Shown: positions 19,655-29,030, numbered from the stretch's first letter. The stretch is DNA of 64,000 bases from Fen-671 sp963794745 (GCA_963794745.1 CAWCEZ010000005.1:124001-188000); one strand, 5' to 3'. The notes: a model not told the origin generated them from the letters alone. Numbers and translations: made by a program.

Positions 19655-21064
19655 GTGGACGACCTCGCACTAGCCGGCTACCTCGAAGGTTCTAAAGACC
19701 GCATCCTGGCAACATTGTCGGATTGGCTCAGGATCCCGTCCATTTCGGCCGATCCGGGCCATGCCGGTGACGTAGCGAATTCGGCGGAGTTCTGCGCTCA
19801 CCTGTTGCGCGAAGCCGGCATGCATGAGGTGGAGATCATCCACGCAGACGCGGGCGGGGGGGGCGGGGCCGGCCTGGCACCAGCGGTTTACGGCGAATGG
19901 CTTGCGGCCGGCGAAGGCGCGCCGACGGTGCTCGTCTACGGCCACCACGACGTCCAACCCGTCGACCCGCTCGATGAATGGACGTCACCTCCTTTCGAAC
20001 CGGTCGTCGTCGATGGCCAGCTCCTGGCGCGCGGCTCGTGTGACGACAAGGGCCAGGTCCTCATGCAGACCGAGGCGGTACGGGGCTTGCTCGGCCAAAT
20101 GGGAGCCCTGCCTGTCAACTTGAAGTTCCTGATCGAAGGCGAAGAGGAAGTCGGCAGCCCCCACTTCGAGGATCTGCTCGAACGCGAGCGCGACCGCTTT
20201 GCTGCCGACGTGATCGTCGTTTCTGACACGACGATGGTCGCGTCCGATATCCCGTCGACCACGCTCAGCATGCGTGGGCTCGTAGCTTTCGACGTGGCCC
20301 TGCGTACGGCAAAATCCGACCTCCACAGTGGGCTTTGGGGAGGGACGGTCCCCAATGCTGCCTTGGTCGCTACCCGCCTTGTGGCAAACCTCCACGACGG
20401 GCTCGGTCGTGTGAACATGCCCGGTTTCTATGACAACGTAAGGGAACTTAGCGAAGAGGAAACGCTCTCGCTCGGTTCGGTACCCTTCAACGAGGCGGAG
20501 TTCTGCAGCCAGGCGGGCGTTGCTTACCTCGAAGGCGAAGCCGGCCGCACCCCGTACGAACGTACAGGTACCCGCCCAACGGCCGAGGTCACCGGTCTCC
20601 ACGCCGGCTACGGGGGCCCTGGTATGAAGACCATCGTGCCCGCAACCGCCAACATCAAGATCGCAATTCGTCTCGTCCCGGAGCAAAACCCCGAAGAAAT
20701 CTCGGCATCGTTCCATGCTTGGCTCGCCGCTCATACCCCGGAGGGGGTCGAGGTCACGGTGACACCCCTTGGCGGGGTGGCCCCCCTTCTCACGCCGCTC
20801 GACCATCCCGCGGTGCAGACGCTCTGCGGGGCCATAGAACGCGTGTGGGGCAAGAAACCGCTATTTACCAGGAGCGGGGGCAGCGGGCCTGAGGAGGCAC
20901 TGGGCAGAGTCCTTGGGGCACCGGTCACTTTTCTCGGAGTGGGGCTCCCGGGCGACAATTTCCATGCTCCCAACGAGCGCCTCGAGCTCGACCAGCTTTG
21001 GCGGGGCATATTGGCGGCCGGGGAGCTTCTCCTCGACCTCGGCACCTTGAAGGTAGGCCAATGA
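19655..21064 (+). CDS. M20-family metallopeptidase (dipeptidase type)
   Basis: Zinc-dependent exopeptidase of 469 residues, in the M20 branch of carnosinase-like dipeptidases. Visible motifs are VYGHHDVQPVDP (metal His and Asp), the catalytic EGEEEVGS, metal-binding VSDTTM in the middle, and SGGSGPEEALGR with GDNFHAPNERL near the C-terminus. The GTG at 19655 begins MDDLALAGYL. Its stop overlaps the next ATG (ATGA). Cytoplasmic; substrate unknown, probably a dipeptide or acylated amino acid. Confidence 0.92.
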   Translation: MDDLALAGYLEGSKDRILATLSDWLRIPSISADPGHAGDVANSAEFCAHLLREAGMHEVEIIHADAGGGGGAGLAPAVYGEWLAAGEGAPTVLVYGHHDVQPVDPLDEWTSPPFEPVVVDGQLLARGSCDDKGQVLMQTEAVRGLLGQMGALPVNLKFLIEGEEEVGSPHFEDLLERERDRFAADVIVVSDTTMVASDIPSTTLSMRGLVAFDVALRTAKSDLHSGLWGGTVPNAALVATRLVANLHDGLGRVNMPGFYDNVRELSEEETLSLGSVPFNEAEFCSQAGVAYLEGEAGRTPYERTGTRPTAEVTGLHAGYGGPGMKTIVPATANIKIAIRLVPEQNPEEISASFHAWLAAHTPEGVEVTVTPLGGVAPLLTPLDHPAVQTLCGAIERVWGKKPLFTRSGGSGPEEALGRVLGAPVTFLGVGLPGDNFHAPNERLELDQLWRGILAAGELLLDLGTLKVGQ

Positions 21065-21910
21065 GCAGGCACCGGCACGGCAAGGACCAAGACAAGAACT
21101 CCAAGGACGGCCCTGGCAAGGTCGCGGAGATGAAGTCCTCTAACGGGGCCAACGGGCCCGGTGGCGCCAAGCGTTGGCGGCTCAGCCCGGCCGACGCTCA
21201 CGAATGGGTGAGCTTCGAGGACCCGACCGAAGCGCGGACATGGCGTTTCGACGTGACGTTCCTGCTTTCCCACTGGGCATGCATTTATGGCTGTGGCTGC
21301 CAGGGTGTCCTGACTGCCCCCGCGCCTGAACTGGTGCAGGGGTGTTGTTCTTACGGGGCGCACATGACCGGCGACGAGGACGTCGCCCGCGTGAAGGCCG
21401 CTGCAAAGACGTTGACCGACGACCAGTGGCAGTTTGCCGAGCAAGGGCGTCGTGGAGGGGTTGCACGGCGCGGTTCTGCTGGCGTGAGCGTCACGAGGTT
21501 GGTAGACGACGCTTGCATTTTCCTCAACAGGCCCGGTTTCCCGGGTGGCCCAGGCTGCGCCCTGCACCGGGCCGCTCTGGAGCGCGGTGAAAAGCCGATG
21601 GACCTCAAGCCGGACGTGTGCTGGCAATTGCCGCTGCGGCGCGAGGACACGGTACATCCTGATGCTTCCGTGACATCGGTGGTCGGTGAATGGGACAGGG
21701 CCACTGGGCCCGGGCGGCGAGGAGTTTGCGTGGTGGTGCACGGAGGCTCCCGAGGCGTTCCGAGGTGGCCAACCGGTGTGGCGGCAAATGCACGACGAGC
21801 TGTCTGCCATGGTGGGCCCGGCCGTTTTCGCCCTACTGGCACCGTACTTGGAGGTCAGGGAAGCTTCCGGCGCCCTCCTCCCCCACCCCACCGTTCGCCA
21901 ACGGGGGTAA
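21061..21910 (+). CDS. Cysteine-rich conserved hypothetical protein (frameshift)
   Basis: The ATG overlaps the stop of the M20 peptidase, so the two are coupled. After a Lys/Asp-rich start, the protein has Cys-rich segments (WACIYGCGCQG, QGCCSYGAHM, DDACIFLN, GGPGCALHRAALERG, DVCWQLPLR). These resemble YkgJ/DUF3109-type metal-binding proteins, an analogy only. Near 21690-21705 the frame changes. Restoring one G in each of AGGGCC and TGGGCCC yields VGEWDRGHWGPGGEEFAWWC and carries the protein to the stop at 21910. This strongly suggests two missing bases in G runs. Restored size is about 284 residues. Confidence 0.72.
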
Positions 21911-21920
21911 AATCGAAGCG

Positions 21921-22301
21921 GTGAGCCAGAAGGAGCATTGGAAAACCGACCCGGACGCGCACGACTACCCGGCCGCACAAGATTATCTAACGCTCCTTAT
22001 GTCGCCCGCAGCGGCCTCAGGCCTCGTCGAGGCCCTCAAGAATGCGCCTCTGCTCCACCGGGCGGCGAAAGACCTCCTTCGGGCGAGCGGTTTGGCCCTC
22101 CTTCCCGAAAACAACTTCCATGTCGCCAAGGACCTGAACAAGGTAAAAAAGGGCCAACTGCTTTCTCCCGTCCTGCTCGTCGCCGGCGATGCCTCCCGGG
22201 GGGCTCACCTGACGATTGCCGACGGCTACCACCGGATTTGCGCGAGCTGGTACCTGAACGAGGATGAGACTATCCCTTGTCGCTTGGTCGACCTGCCCTG
22301 A
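21921..22301 (+). CDS. Conserved hypothetical protein, ParB-like fold candidate
   Basis: A 126-residue protein from GTG 21921 (SQKEHWKTDPDAHDYPAAQD). The central and C-terminal parts (LLRASGLALLPENNFHVAKD, LSPVLLVAGD, LTIADGYHRICASWYL) recall small actinobacterial and proteobacterial hypothetical proteins with a ParB/sulfiredoxin-like GYHR motif. No signal peptide. It follows the Cys-rich gene by ten bases. The ribosome binding site is weak. Function unknown. Confidence 0.7.
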   Translation: MSQKEHWKTDPDAHDYPAAQDYLTLLMSPAAASGLVEALKNAPLLHRAAKDLLRASGLALLPENNFHVAKDLNKVKKGQLLSPVLLVAGDASRGAHLTIADGYHRICASWYLNEDETIPCRLVDLP

Positions 22302-22353
22302 TGCCGGCCAGGCCCGACGACCTTCCGCGCCAGCGCGGTGAAAGAATTCCGTA

Positions 22354-22737
22354 ATGGCATTTAACCGGCTAGCCCTCGAGTTCCCCCGCTTGGCCGCCGA
22401 GCTCGAGCGGCTCTCGAGCGACGACCTTCAAGCGGCCGCGGGGCGGATCGTCGAGACGGCCTTGACATCAACCGGCGTACAAGTCGCCGACAGGAGCCCG
22501 GCCGCTGTGAACACGCTCGTTTGGTCGCTCGACGACGTTGCTTGGTCCCTTCAAGAGGCGGTCGACAAAGGTGCAGCCTCCCAGCTCGACTATGTACGGG
22601 CATTTCGTCGGGCAAGGGCCGCTAACGGGCTGCTCGACCTGCTCGAAAACCGTTACGACTCGGCCGTCTACGAAGCTGCTCAGGCGCTCAGCGCCAACGA
22701 GGATGTCGTGCTGCAGTTGTTGGCGCAACGGGCCTGA
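22354..22737 (+). CDS. All-helical hypothetical protein upstream of the Clp-RF2 fusion
   Basis: A 127-residue acidic, Leu/Ala-rich protein predicted to be entirely helical, with two amphipathic regions (LAAELERLSSDDLQAAAGRI and VWSLDDVAWSLQEAVDKG). No recognised domain, no signal peptide. It ends 47 bases before the ClpA/B-RF2-like gene on the same strand and may form a two-gene unit with it. A partner or adaptor role for the ATPase is an inference from position only. Confidence 0.65.
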   Translation: MAFNRLALEFPRLAAELERLSSDDLQAAAGRIVETALTSTGVQVADRSPAAVNTLVWSLDDVAWSLQEAVDKGAASQLDYVRAFRRARAANGLLDLLENRYDSAVYEAAQALSANEDVVLQLLAQRA

Positions 22738-22784
22738 CATCGGCACTTCCACTCGCTGCTCAGCGTGTCCTTATGATCTCCTGA

Positions 22785-22995
22785 GTGCCCCGTCTTCCCG
22801 TTTTCGCCCGGACCTTGCCCGACGGCAGGGTCTTGGCTGTCTGCGTCGACTTCCCTGACGTAGCGACATATCGCGGTTCGCTGGACGCTGCGCTGCGAGC
22901 TCTCGCACGGCCGGCGACGGCTCGAGTGCAACGTTGCTCACTCGCCGTCAGGGCGATGCTCTCGGCCCCTCGGCCCCATTGCCTCGGTCGTCGAC
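22785..22995 (+). other. Probable N-terminal coding segment of the Clp-RF2 fusion, in another frame
   Basis: From GTG 22785 a good reading frame encodes PRLPVFARTLPDGRVLAVC and continues through DVATYRGSLDAALRALA, a beta-beta-alpha pattern like a small HicB-like or Clp N-terminal domain. The downstream frame, which carries the ATPase, is open through this region and becomes coding-like at ASVVDVRVVKKDGAG. A frame change between about 22910 and 22990, with repeated TCGGCCCC runs there, would join them into one protein. Confidence 0.5.
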
Positions 22996-25926
22996 GTGCG
23001 TGTCGTCAAAAAGGACGGCGCTGGCGACGCGGTCGACCTGAGAGTCGGGATCGTAAATTGGGCCCGGGGCACCAGCCGCGGACAAGTCCAGGTGGTACGG
23101 GCGCCAATGGTCCCGACCTGGGAGTTCGCAGTCAGCTCGGCCGATGAGTTGAACGCTCGCGTCAGCGCGGCTCTGACAAAGGTTTTGAGCGGTTGGGACC
23201 TGCTGGACCTCTTAGCCGTCGACGAGGCCGGAGCGCCTACCTTGGCCTGGCTCGACGTAGCGGAGCCGACCGATCGCCCCGCTGATGCGCCTAAGGGCGA
23301 TGTCGTGCGCCTGGAGGACTTCGGCGACAACCTGACGCACCTGGCGGCGGCTGGGCGCCTCGGAAGGCTCGACCATCGCGATCGCATAGTCGAACGGGTC
23401 CTGTCGGCGCTTGCCACGCCGGGCTTGAGCAGCGTGCTGCTTGTCGGTCCCCCCGACGTCGGCAAGAGCGCCCTTATCGGCGAGGTAGCAGCGCGTATTC
23501 AAGCCGGAGACGTACCTCCCGCGCTGCGGGGACGGACTATATGGCGCATTTCCGCGAACGAGCTGATGGCAGGAGCCCGGTATATGGGCATGTGGCAAGA
23601 GCGGGCCAGGATGCTGCTCGAGCGAGCGCGCGCGTACCGCCCGATCTTCGCAATGGGCGACCCCATCGGGATAGTCGATGCCGGGCGCTGGAGTGAGAGC
23701 ACAAACAACCTTTCCCGAGTTCTGCGACCCGCTATGGAGGCAGGAGAGATCACCTTGATCTGCGAATGCACTCCCGAGGGCCTGGAAGCTGTAGCCAAGA
23801 AAGAGCCCAGCTTCGTAGCTGCGTTCCACCGTGTCGACCTACACCAACCCCCGTCCGAAGAAGCGGCTCGCATCGTTGTCGCGGCCGGGCAACGCTTTGA
23901 ATCCTCACATGGGGTGGAAGTAGACGAGTCCGCGGTCGCCGCCGCAATGGAGCTGACCTCCCGCTTCGAGCCGTACCGGGCCTTACCTGGTAAGGCGGTG
24001 CGCCTGCTCAGCGAAGTTGTTCATTGGGCAACGGCGAGGCAGGACCGGACGCCGCTCGACCGGGAAGACGTGATCGCGGCATTCTCCGAACGGACCGGTT
24101 TGCCGCGGGCGGTCCTTTCCGACGAGGTGGCCCTCGACCTGGTTGAGTCTGGCGCGTTCCTGGAGCGTCGCGTACTGGGCCAACCTGACGCGATCGCGGC
24201 AATGATCGATCTCCTCGCCGTGATCAAGGCAGGCCTGCACGATCCCACCAAGCCGCTCGGCAGCTATTTCTTCGTTGGGCCGACCGGCGTGGGCAAGACG
24301 GAGCTCGCCAAGGCAACTGCAGAGATGTTGTTCGGGAACCGCGATCGGATGATCCGCTTTGACATGGGCGAGTACCGCGGCGGCGACGCTGTCGCAAAGC
24401 TGATCGGGAGCGGATGGCGCGAGGGCAACGAGGGCGACCTCACTCGCCGAGTCAGGGAACAACCATTTTCCGTTGTGCTACTTGACGAGATAGAAAAGGC
24501 CCATTCGGATGTTTTCGACGCGCTGTTATCGCTTTTGGGCGAAGGTCACATAACTGACGCCTCCGGTCTCACAGCTGACTTCAGGAACACCGTGGTGATC
24601 ATGACGTCGAACCTCGGCGCAAACCTGTCCGAAAACAAGAGCATCGGGTTTTCGACGGCTGCACCCGGATCTCTCGACGCCCGCAAGCGCCATTTCACTG
24701 AACGAGCTGAGAGGTTCTTCCGACCCGAGTTCTTCAACCGGATCGACCGCATCGTTGTGTTCAGCCCACTCGAGAAAGAGGTCATCCGCCGGATAGCCAG
24801 GCGCGAGATCGGCAGGTTGGTCCTACGTGAGGGAATTACCCGGCGACAATTGCTGGTGGAAATAGACGACGCGGTAGTCGACCGCTGCGTGGAGCTCGGC
24901 TTTCACCCGAGCTACGGGGCAAGGCCGTTGCAAAGAGAGATCGAGCGCACTATCTCCCAACCCCTGGCACGAATAGTCGTCGCTCAGGACTTGAAGCCCG
25001 GCGACCTTGTCCGGTTCCGGGTCAAGGAAGACGTGGTCACTGCCGAGTTCAGTCGACCCGTCGAGACCGAGGCGCCGGACCACCGAGATCGGCCTTCGGC
25101 GTTGCGGGCCAAGGCCACAATAGCTAATGCCCGCCAGGACATCCTTGCGTTGGTCGCGCGGCTCGATAGAGCAGTGGAGGACCCTCCCTTCCTGGCGTTC
25201 CGCGAAGACGCAGACCTGCTGCTCGAGGCCACGCACGAGCCCGGGTTCTGGGATGAACCTGAACAGGCTCGGAACACCCTGGCTCGATATTACGAGTTGA
25301 ACAGGTGCACCGACGGGCTCGAGCTGCTAACAAGACGCGCCCACGGGCTGGCGCAGCTGATTGAGCACATGCTCGCCGACAACGACCGGGCCAGGCTGCC
25401 TGAGGTCCGCGGAGCTCTCGACGAGATCGAAGACGCTGCAGACCTGCTCAAACTTGAGATCACCGGTGCGGCGGCCGGCTCTTTGGAGAGCGTCGCCTTT
25501 GTTCATGTGCACGGCATCGGACCAGGGACGGCCAGCTGGGCTGCGGAATTGTTGGAGATGTACGAGCACTGGGCAAACCGAACAGGAAGGAAGGTGGACC
25601 GGCTTCAGGGGCCTTCAGGTCTTCGGGTCGAGGGTCTTTCTACCTTCAGGCTCCTGGCCGGCGAGCGGGGCCTACATCGTCGCGTAACCGATCACGGTCA
25701 TTCGCTTCTCGCCCGCGTAGCCGTGCTCCACGACGGCGAAGTCGAAGACGAGAGCAACACTGGCGAGATCGTCCGTCAGTACCACGAAGGCACCCGCCAG
25801 TTTGTGAAGGATCCCCGCACTGGCGCACGGACGACAAATGTGCGAGCGGTCCTCGATGAGGGCAAGCTCGACGTGTTCCTGCTCGAAGCTATCCGGGCTG
25901 CGGGCCTCAACCGGGCCCGACCTTGA
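22996..25926 (+). CDS. ClpA/B-type AAA+ ATPase fused to a GGQ-less release-factor-2-like module
   Basis: A 976-residue frame, probably extended N-terminally from GTG 22785. AAA module 1 has a Walker A-like LLVGPPDVGKSA (~residue 150), but its Walker B position reads IFAMGDPIGI, lacking the Asp-Glu pair. AAA module 2 is intact: FVGPTGVGKTELAKA (~428), VVLLDEIEKAH, sensor VIMTSNLGA, arginine finger region FFRPEFFNRID and a ClpB-type C-terminal subdomain. From ~700 to the end the protein matches RF2: EPGFWDEPEQARNTL (PCRF helices), GTASWAAELLEMYEHWA, GLHRRV, and the RF2 C-terminus FVKDPRTGARTTNVRAVLD. The GGQ domain is deleted and SPF is replaced by TDH. This predicts ribosome or decoding-centre binding without peptide release. 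The combination is unusual; I cannot exclude that it has been catalogued. Confidence 0.9.
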   Translation: MRVVKKDGAGDAVDLRVGIVNWARGTSRGQVQVVRAPMVPTWEFAVSSADELNARVSAALTKVLSGWDLLDLLAVDEAGAPTLAWLDVAEPTDRPADAPKGDVVRLEDFGDNLTHLAAAGRLGRLDHRDRIVERVLSALATPGLSSVLLVGPPDVGKSALIGEVAARIQAGDVPPALRGRTIWRISANELMAGARYMGMWQERARMLLERARAYRPIFAMGDPIGIVDAGRWSESTNNLSRVLRPAMEAGEITLICECTPEGLEAVAKKEPSFVAAFHRVDLHQPPSEEAARIVVAAGQRFESSHGVEVDESAVAAAMELTSRFEPYRALPGKAVRLLSEVVHWATARQDRTPLDREDVIAAFSERTGLPRAVLSDEVALDLVESGAFLERRVLGQPDAIAAMIDLLAVIKAGLHDPTKPLGSYFFVGPTGVGKTELAKATAEMLFGNRDRMIRFDMGEYRGGDAVAKLIGSGWREGNEGDLTRRVREQPFSVVLLDEIEKAHSDVFDALLSLLGEGHITDASGLTADFRNTVVIMTSNLGANLSENKSIGFSTAAPGSLDARKRHFTERAERFFRPEFFNRIDRIVVFSPLEKEVIRRIARREIGRLVLREGITRRQLLVEIDDAVVDRCVELGFHPSYGARPLQREIERTISQPLARIVVAQDLKPGDLVRFRVKEDVVTAEFSRPVETEAPDHRDRPSALRAKATIANARQDILALVARLDRAVEDPPFLAFREDADLLLEATHEPGFWDEPEQARNTLARYYELNRCTDGLELLTRRAHGLAQLIEHMLADNDRARLPEVRGALDEIEDAADLLKLEITGAAAGSLESVAFVHVHGIGPGTASWAAELLEMYEHWANRTGRKVDRLQGPSGLRVEGLSTFRLLAGERGLHRRVTDHGHSLLARVAVLHDGEVEDESNTGEIVRQYHEGTRQFVKDPRTGARTTNVRAVLDEGKLDVFLLEAIRAAGLNRARP

Positions 25927-26044
25927 CAGCGCCGCTCCCGGTTCCGGGAACGACACATTTGTAGGCCCTCGGTATAGGAGGCGCCGGTTCACGCCGAGAC
26001 TTGCAAGAGGCCCTAGTCGGTCAGGCGCTGCGAAAGGTTGGGAC

Positions 26045-27225
26045 ATGCTCGGCAGGAGGATCTGCACCGTGGTCGCAGCGGGCGCGCTGCTCAGTCCGCT
26101 ATCGCTTGGGCCCATCATCGCCGTACCAGGGGCTTCAGCTGGGACGATCCCCAATGCCCAGCGAGCTGCCATCGCGGAGCCTCAGCCGGCGGGCGTCTGG
26201 GCAGCCACAGGGAAGGTGTTGGTGTCCCACGACGTCCCTGCGGAGCCGGCGGGGATAACCCTTCAACGCACCTGGCTTATCTTTACCGACCCCCTGTGCA
26301 CAAGCTGCCTCGTCTGGGAGCGGGAGATCTCGGACGGGTTGCTTGCGTCCTTGCTCCGCCACGGCACGGGTGGCTGGTCGACGTCCCAGAAAGTTGCCGC
26401 CGTATGCAACCGGGGCGACGCCGAGCAGACCTCACACTGGGCCATTGAGGTGGGGCCCAGACCATCACGGCCGTAGAGACCGAGACCGTCACCGGGGCCT
26501 GTCCCGGCAGCTTGCGGGTCGACTGGACAGCTCGGCGGGATCCTCAGGGGGCGATCCCGGACCTCATAGTGGCGGGCTCGCTGAAGCAAGCCCTGAACGA
26601 ACCAGGCGTGGTCTCACGCTCAAAGGTGAGCGCGGGCAACACCTCCACGACCATGGTGACCCGTTCGGGACGCAGCGGCGGGCTGCAGTCCATAATTTTT
26701 CGCAAGGGGCCCCAGACAGGCACGGTCTCGATAATCCTCGCCCATCAGAGGGTGTTTGTGAAGGGCGACGACTTCGGGTTGCAGTACGGGATGGGCTTCA
26801 CGGCCGTCGCGGCGGCTGGCGAAGCGGGGCGCTGGGTAGAGGCCACCGGCGGCGCCACGGCCCCGAAAGTGGAGCAGGACTTCTACGAGTCGGCCGCCGA
26901 TAGTCTCACCGTGTCGTCGGCCGTGGACGAGATCGGCCTGGACAGCCCTCCGGTCCTGGTCCCATCATTAGTCGTCGTGGACGGCGAGCTCACGATACCC
27001 ATAAAGATGACGCAGACCATCAGCAAGGGTGTGCATGTGACGTGCCTGCTGTACTTGCACGCAGCGAACCCGCCGCTGCCGGTTGAGCAGGTGAACTCGA
27101 GCAATAACGGAGCTACGGCAACGGATGTATTCAGTTCCTGGGGACAGGCTCCGGTTGTCGCCGCCCCCATTGGCGCGGTGCCTTTCGAACCAGGCTGGAT
27201 CTTCGAGGCAACGTCTTTAAGCTGA
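26045..27225 (+). CDS. Secreted hypothetical protein (frameshift)
   Basis: The ATG at 26045 begins a signal peptide (MLGRRICTVVAAGALLSPLS) with likely cleavage after PGASAG. The mature chain continues with TDPLCTSCLVWEREI, including a CxxC. The frame stops near 26475, but removing the effect of one missing G in GTGGGGCCCAG at about 26457 restores a continuous frame through QTITAVETETVTGACPGSL to the stop at 27225, about 393 residues. The C-terminal half is beta-rich. No family is recognised. A terminator-like hairpin follows. Confidence 0.68.
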
Positions 27226-27239
27226 TGCGATCACAAAGT

Positions 27240-27260
27240 CCCCGCTATGAGGGGGTTTTT
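27240..27260 (+). terminator. Short intrinsic terminator
   Basis: CCCC (27240-27243), GCTATGA loop, GGGGG (27251-27255), then five Ts (27256-27260). The stem is only 4-5 bp, but the T-run and position 15 bases after the secreted gene's stop support termination. Confidence 0.5.
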
Positions 27261-27321
27261 CTCATACCCCCGCCGCAGGCTCGTTACCGGGCCAGCCCCC
27301 GCGACCTTACATCCCTGCCTC

Positions 27322-27705
27322 GTGAGCTTCGACATCTTTGTTCAACGCTTCCAGAACGGACGCTCAGTCGAAACCGACCGGGAGCTGCTTAGTCAGTTCC
27401 TTCGGCCATATCTTGTCGACAGCGGGCACGGTTTTCCTGAACTCCGGTTTAGCGATGGTCATGCGGCACTCTTCGGGTACGAAGACCTCGGCTCCGGCTT
27501 CATGGTCAACCATATATCGGGCAACGACGCGTGGGACTTTCTTGTCCACGTGGCCAGCGAGGGAAGCCTGACCATCTGGGCGCCAGGCTGCCCGGCCGCG
27601 GTGCCGCGCCGGGACCTCATCAACCATCTACCAGATGAGCTACGAGAAGCCGCGGTGGTGGTCGAATGCGGTGCTGACCTCCTCCACCTCGTCGAGTCGT
27701 CCTGA
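27322..27705 (+). CDS. Conserved hypothetical protein, 127 residues
   Basis: The GTG at 27322 gives SFDIFVQRFQNGRSVETDRE, an opening seen in many small actinobacterial proteins of unknown function. Upstream codons in frame cross the terminator hairpin and are unlikely to be used. The domain is a mixed alpha/beta fold without signal peptide or membrane segment, and is acidic at the C-terminus. Such proteins are sometimes found as stand-alone immunity-like proteins, but nothing here shows a toxin partner. Confidence 0.7.
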   Translation: MSFDIFVQRFQNGRSVETDRELLSQFLRPYLVDSGHGFPELRFSDGHAALFGYEDLGSGFMVNHISGNDAWDFLVHVASEGSLTIWAPGCPAAVPRRDLINHLPDELREAAVVVECGADLLHLVESS

Positions 27706-27783
27706 CGGCCAAGGGCCGAGCGAGGCCCTCTGAGAGTTACCACTGGCACTACGCTCGCCTCGGAGCTACAACCTGGAGAGCCC

Positions 27784-28437
27784 ATGGCCACGAACGTCTG
27801 GTGGTGCAAGAATCTGCGGTTATGAGACCGACTGCCCTGGCCCATGCAGTGACTGTGGAGAGCCATTATTACCGGCACCGCTGGTGGAGCTCGAGCCGGG
27901 TGCTGCCGACCAAGAGGTCGCCTTCGGGATCTACCAGTGGGACGGGACGTCACTGGCACGCCTGATCGAAGAGCTCCTCGAGCAGCAGGTGCCTCACCGC
28001 TTCGAAGGCCAAGAATCGTCGTTCGATCGGTCGATGAGGACAAGGCAGACGAGGTCGTGGCGCGCGTCCAGCAAAGCCAAGCGAGGAGGCGCACGAAGCA
28101 GCTGTCCTACGTGATCTCCAGGGACGGCCAAGCGACGCCGGTCTGGGAGACAACGACTGGCACCGGCACCGCGCCAGAGGCGATGGGCTACTGGCGCGAG
28201 GCACCCGCGCGCTGGAACGGCCTCGCTATTGCCTCGTTCGTCCTTGCACTCGTCCCGGCGCTCCCACTCGTCGTGCCAATTGTGTCAATAATTCTTGGTT
28301 TGCTCGGGCACCGACAGGCCTCGCAAAGGAACGAGCGCGGCCGAGGTCTAGCCAAATGGGGCGTCACGATCTCGGTAGTGAGTTTGGCCTTATCCGTCGT
28401 CTGGATCTACCAGGTGGCGCGCCACGCAATGCGCTAG
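27784..28437 (+). CDS. Zinc-ribbon / DUF2007-like / DUF4190 membrane protein (two compensating frameshifts)
   Basis: ATG 27784 gives MATNVWWCK. An extra base near 27814 (AAGAATC) then moves the reading to ICGYETDCPGPCSDCG, completing a CxxC...CxxC zinc ribbon. The chain continues through LARLIEELLEQQVPHRFEG. A missing base near 28010 (again AAGAATC) returns to the first frame at VVRSVDEDKADEVVARVQ, a DUF2007-like signature. The C-terminus has two hydrophobic helices (LAIASFVLALVPALPLVV and WGVTISVVSLALSVVWIY) with the GLLGHRQA motif of DUF4190. Predicted membrane-anchored sensor-like protein of about 217 residues. Confidence 0.65.
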
Positions 28438-28637
28438 AGAGGGCGAGCCGGACCTTCGCGTTCGTTCCTTTATTAGGGCAGTGCTCCGCAAGTGCAAGGG
28501 TGCGCTCGGCAACCCCGGCAGCGCTCGGTCGGCGCTTCGCGCCTTGGCGTGTGCCAGACATCGATCGTCTGGCCTGTTGCTAGTGCACGTGCAAACCTGC
28601 AATGCTGCGCAGGACCGTCGAACATAAGGGGCCCGAA

Positions 28638-29030
28638 ATGCCAACGAAAAAAGAGATCCTTGCAGGGATATAAGCCAGCTTCGCCAAGGGGGATGTGCCG
28701 AGCGTGCTGGCCGGGATGGATCCCAAGGTCGAGTGGACAGAGGCTGAGGGATGGCCGCTCTACAGCGGCACTTTGGTGGGCCATCAAGCGGTGGTCGACG
28801 GAGTGTTCATGCGGCTCGGGGAGATCGGCGACAACTTCGCCTTGCATGTCGACCAGTTGGTCGCCGACGACGGCACCGTGGTAGTCCTTGGCACCTACAC
28901 CTGGAACCGCATCGGCTCCGGCGAACCCGCCGAAGTGAAGATGGCCCACGTGTTGACCCTTGAGGATGGGAAGGTCACGCGGTTCCAACAAGATGTCGAC
29001 ACCGCCAAGGAGCGCTACCTGCTCTCCTGA
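28638..29030 (+). pseudogene. SnoaL-like (NTF2 fold) protein with premature stop
   Basis: ATG 28638 encodes MPTKKEILAGI, then an in-frame TAA at 28671-28673, then ASFAKGDVPSVLAGMDPKVE and a normal NTF2-like domain to 29030. In homologues the interrupted position is typically Tyr or Leu, so TAT to TAA is the simplest explanation. A downstream GTG at 28695 could restart translation and give 111 residues lacking the first helix. SnoaL-like proteins include small cyclases, isomerases and non-catalytic binders; the substrate is unknown. A second SnoaL-like gene lies convergent next door. Confidence 0.65.

Noticed and set aside
28671..28673. Recoded stop codon in the SnoaL-like gene
   Set aside because: TAA is not a selenocysteine or pyrrolysine codon, and no recoding signal is seen; nonsense mutation or error is simpler.
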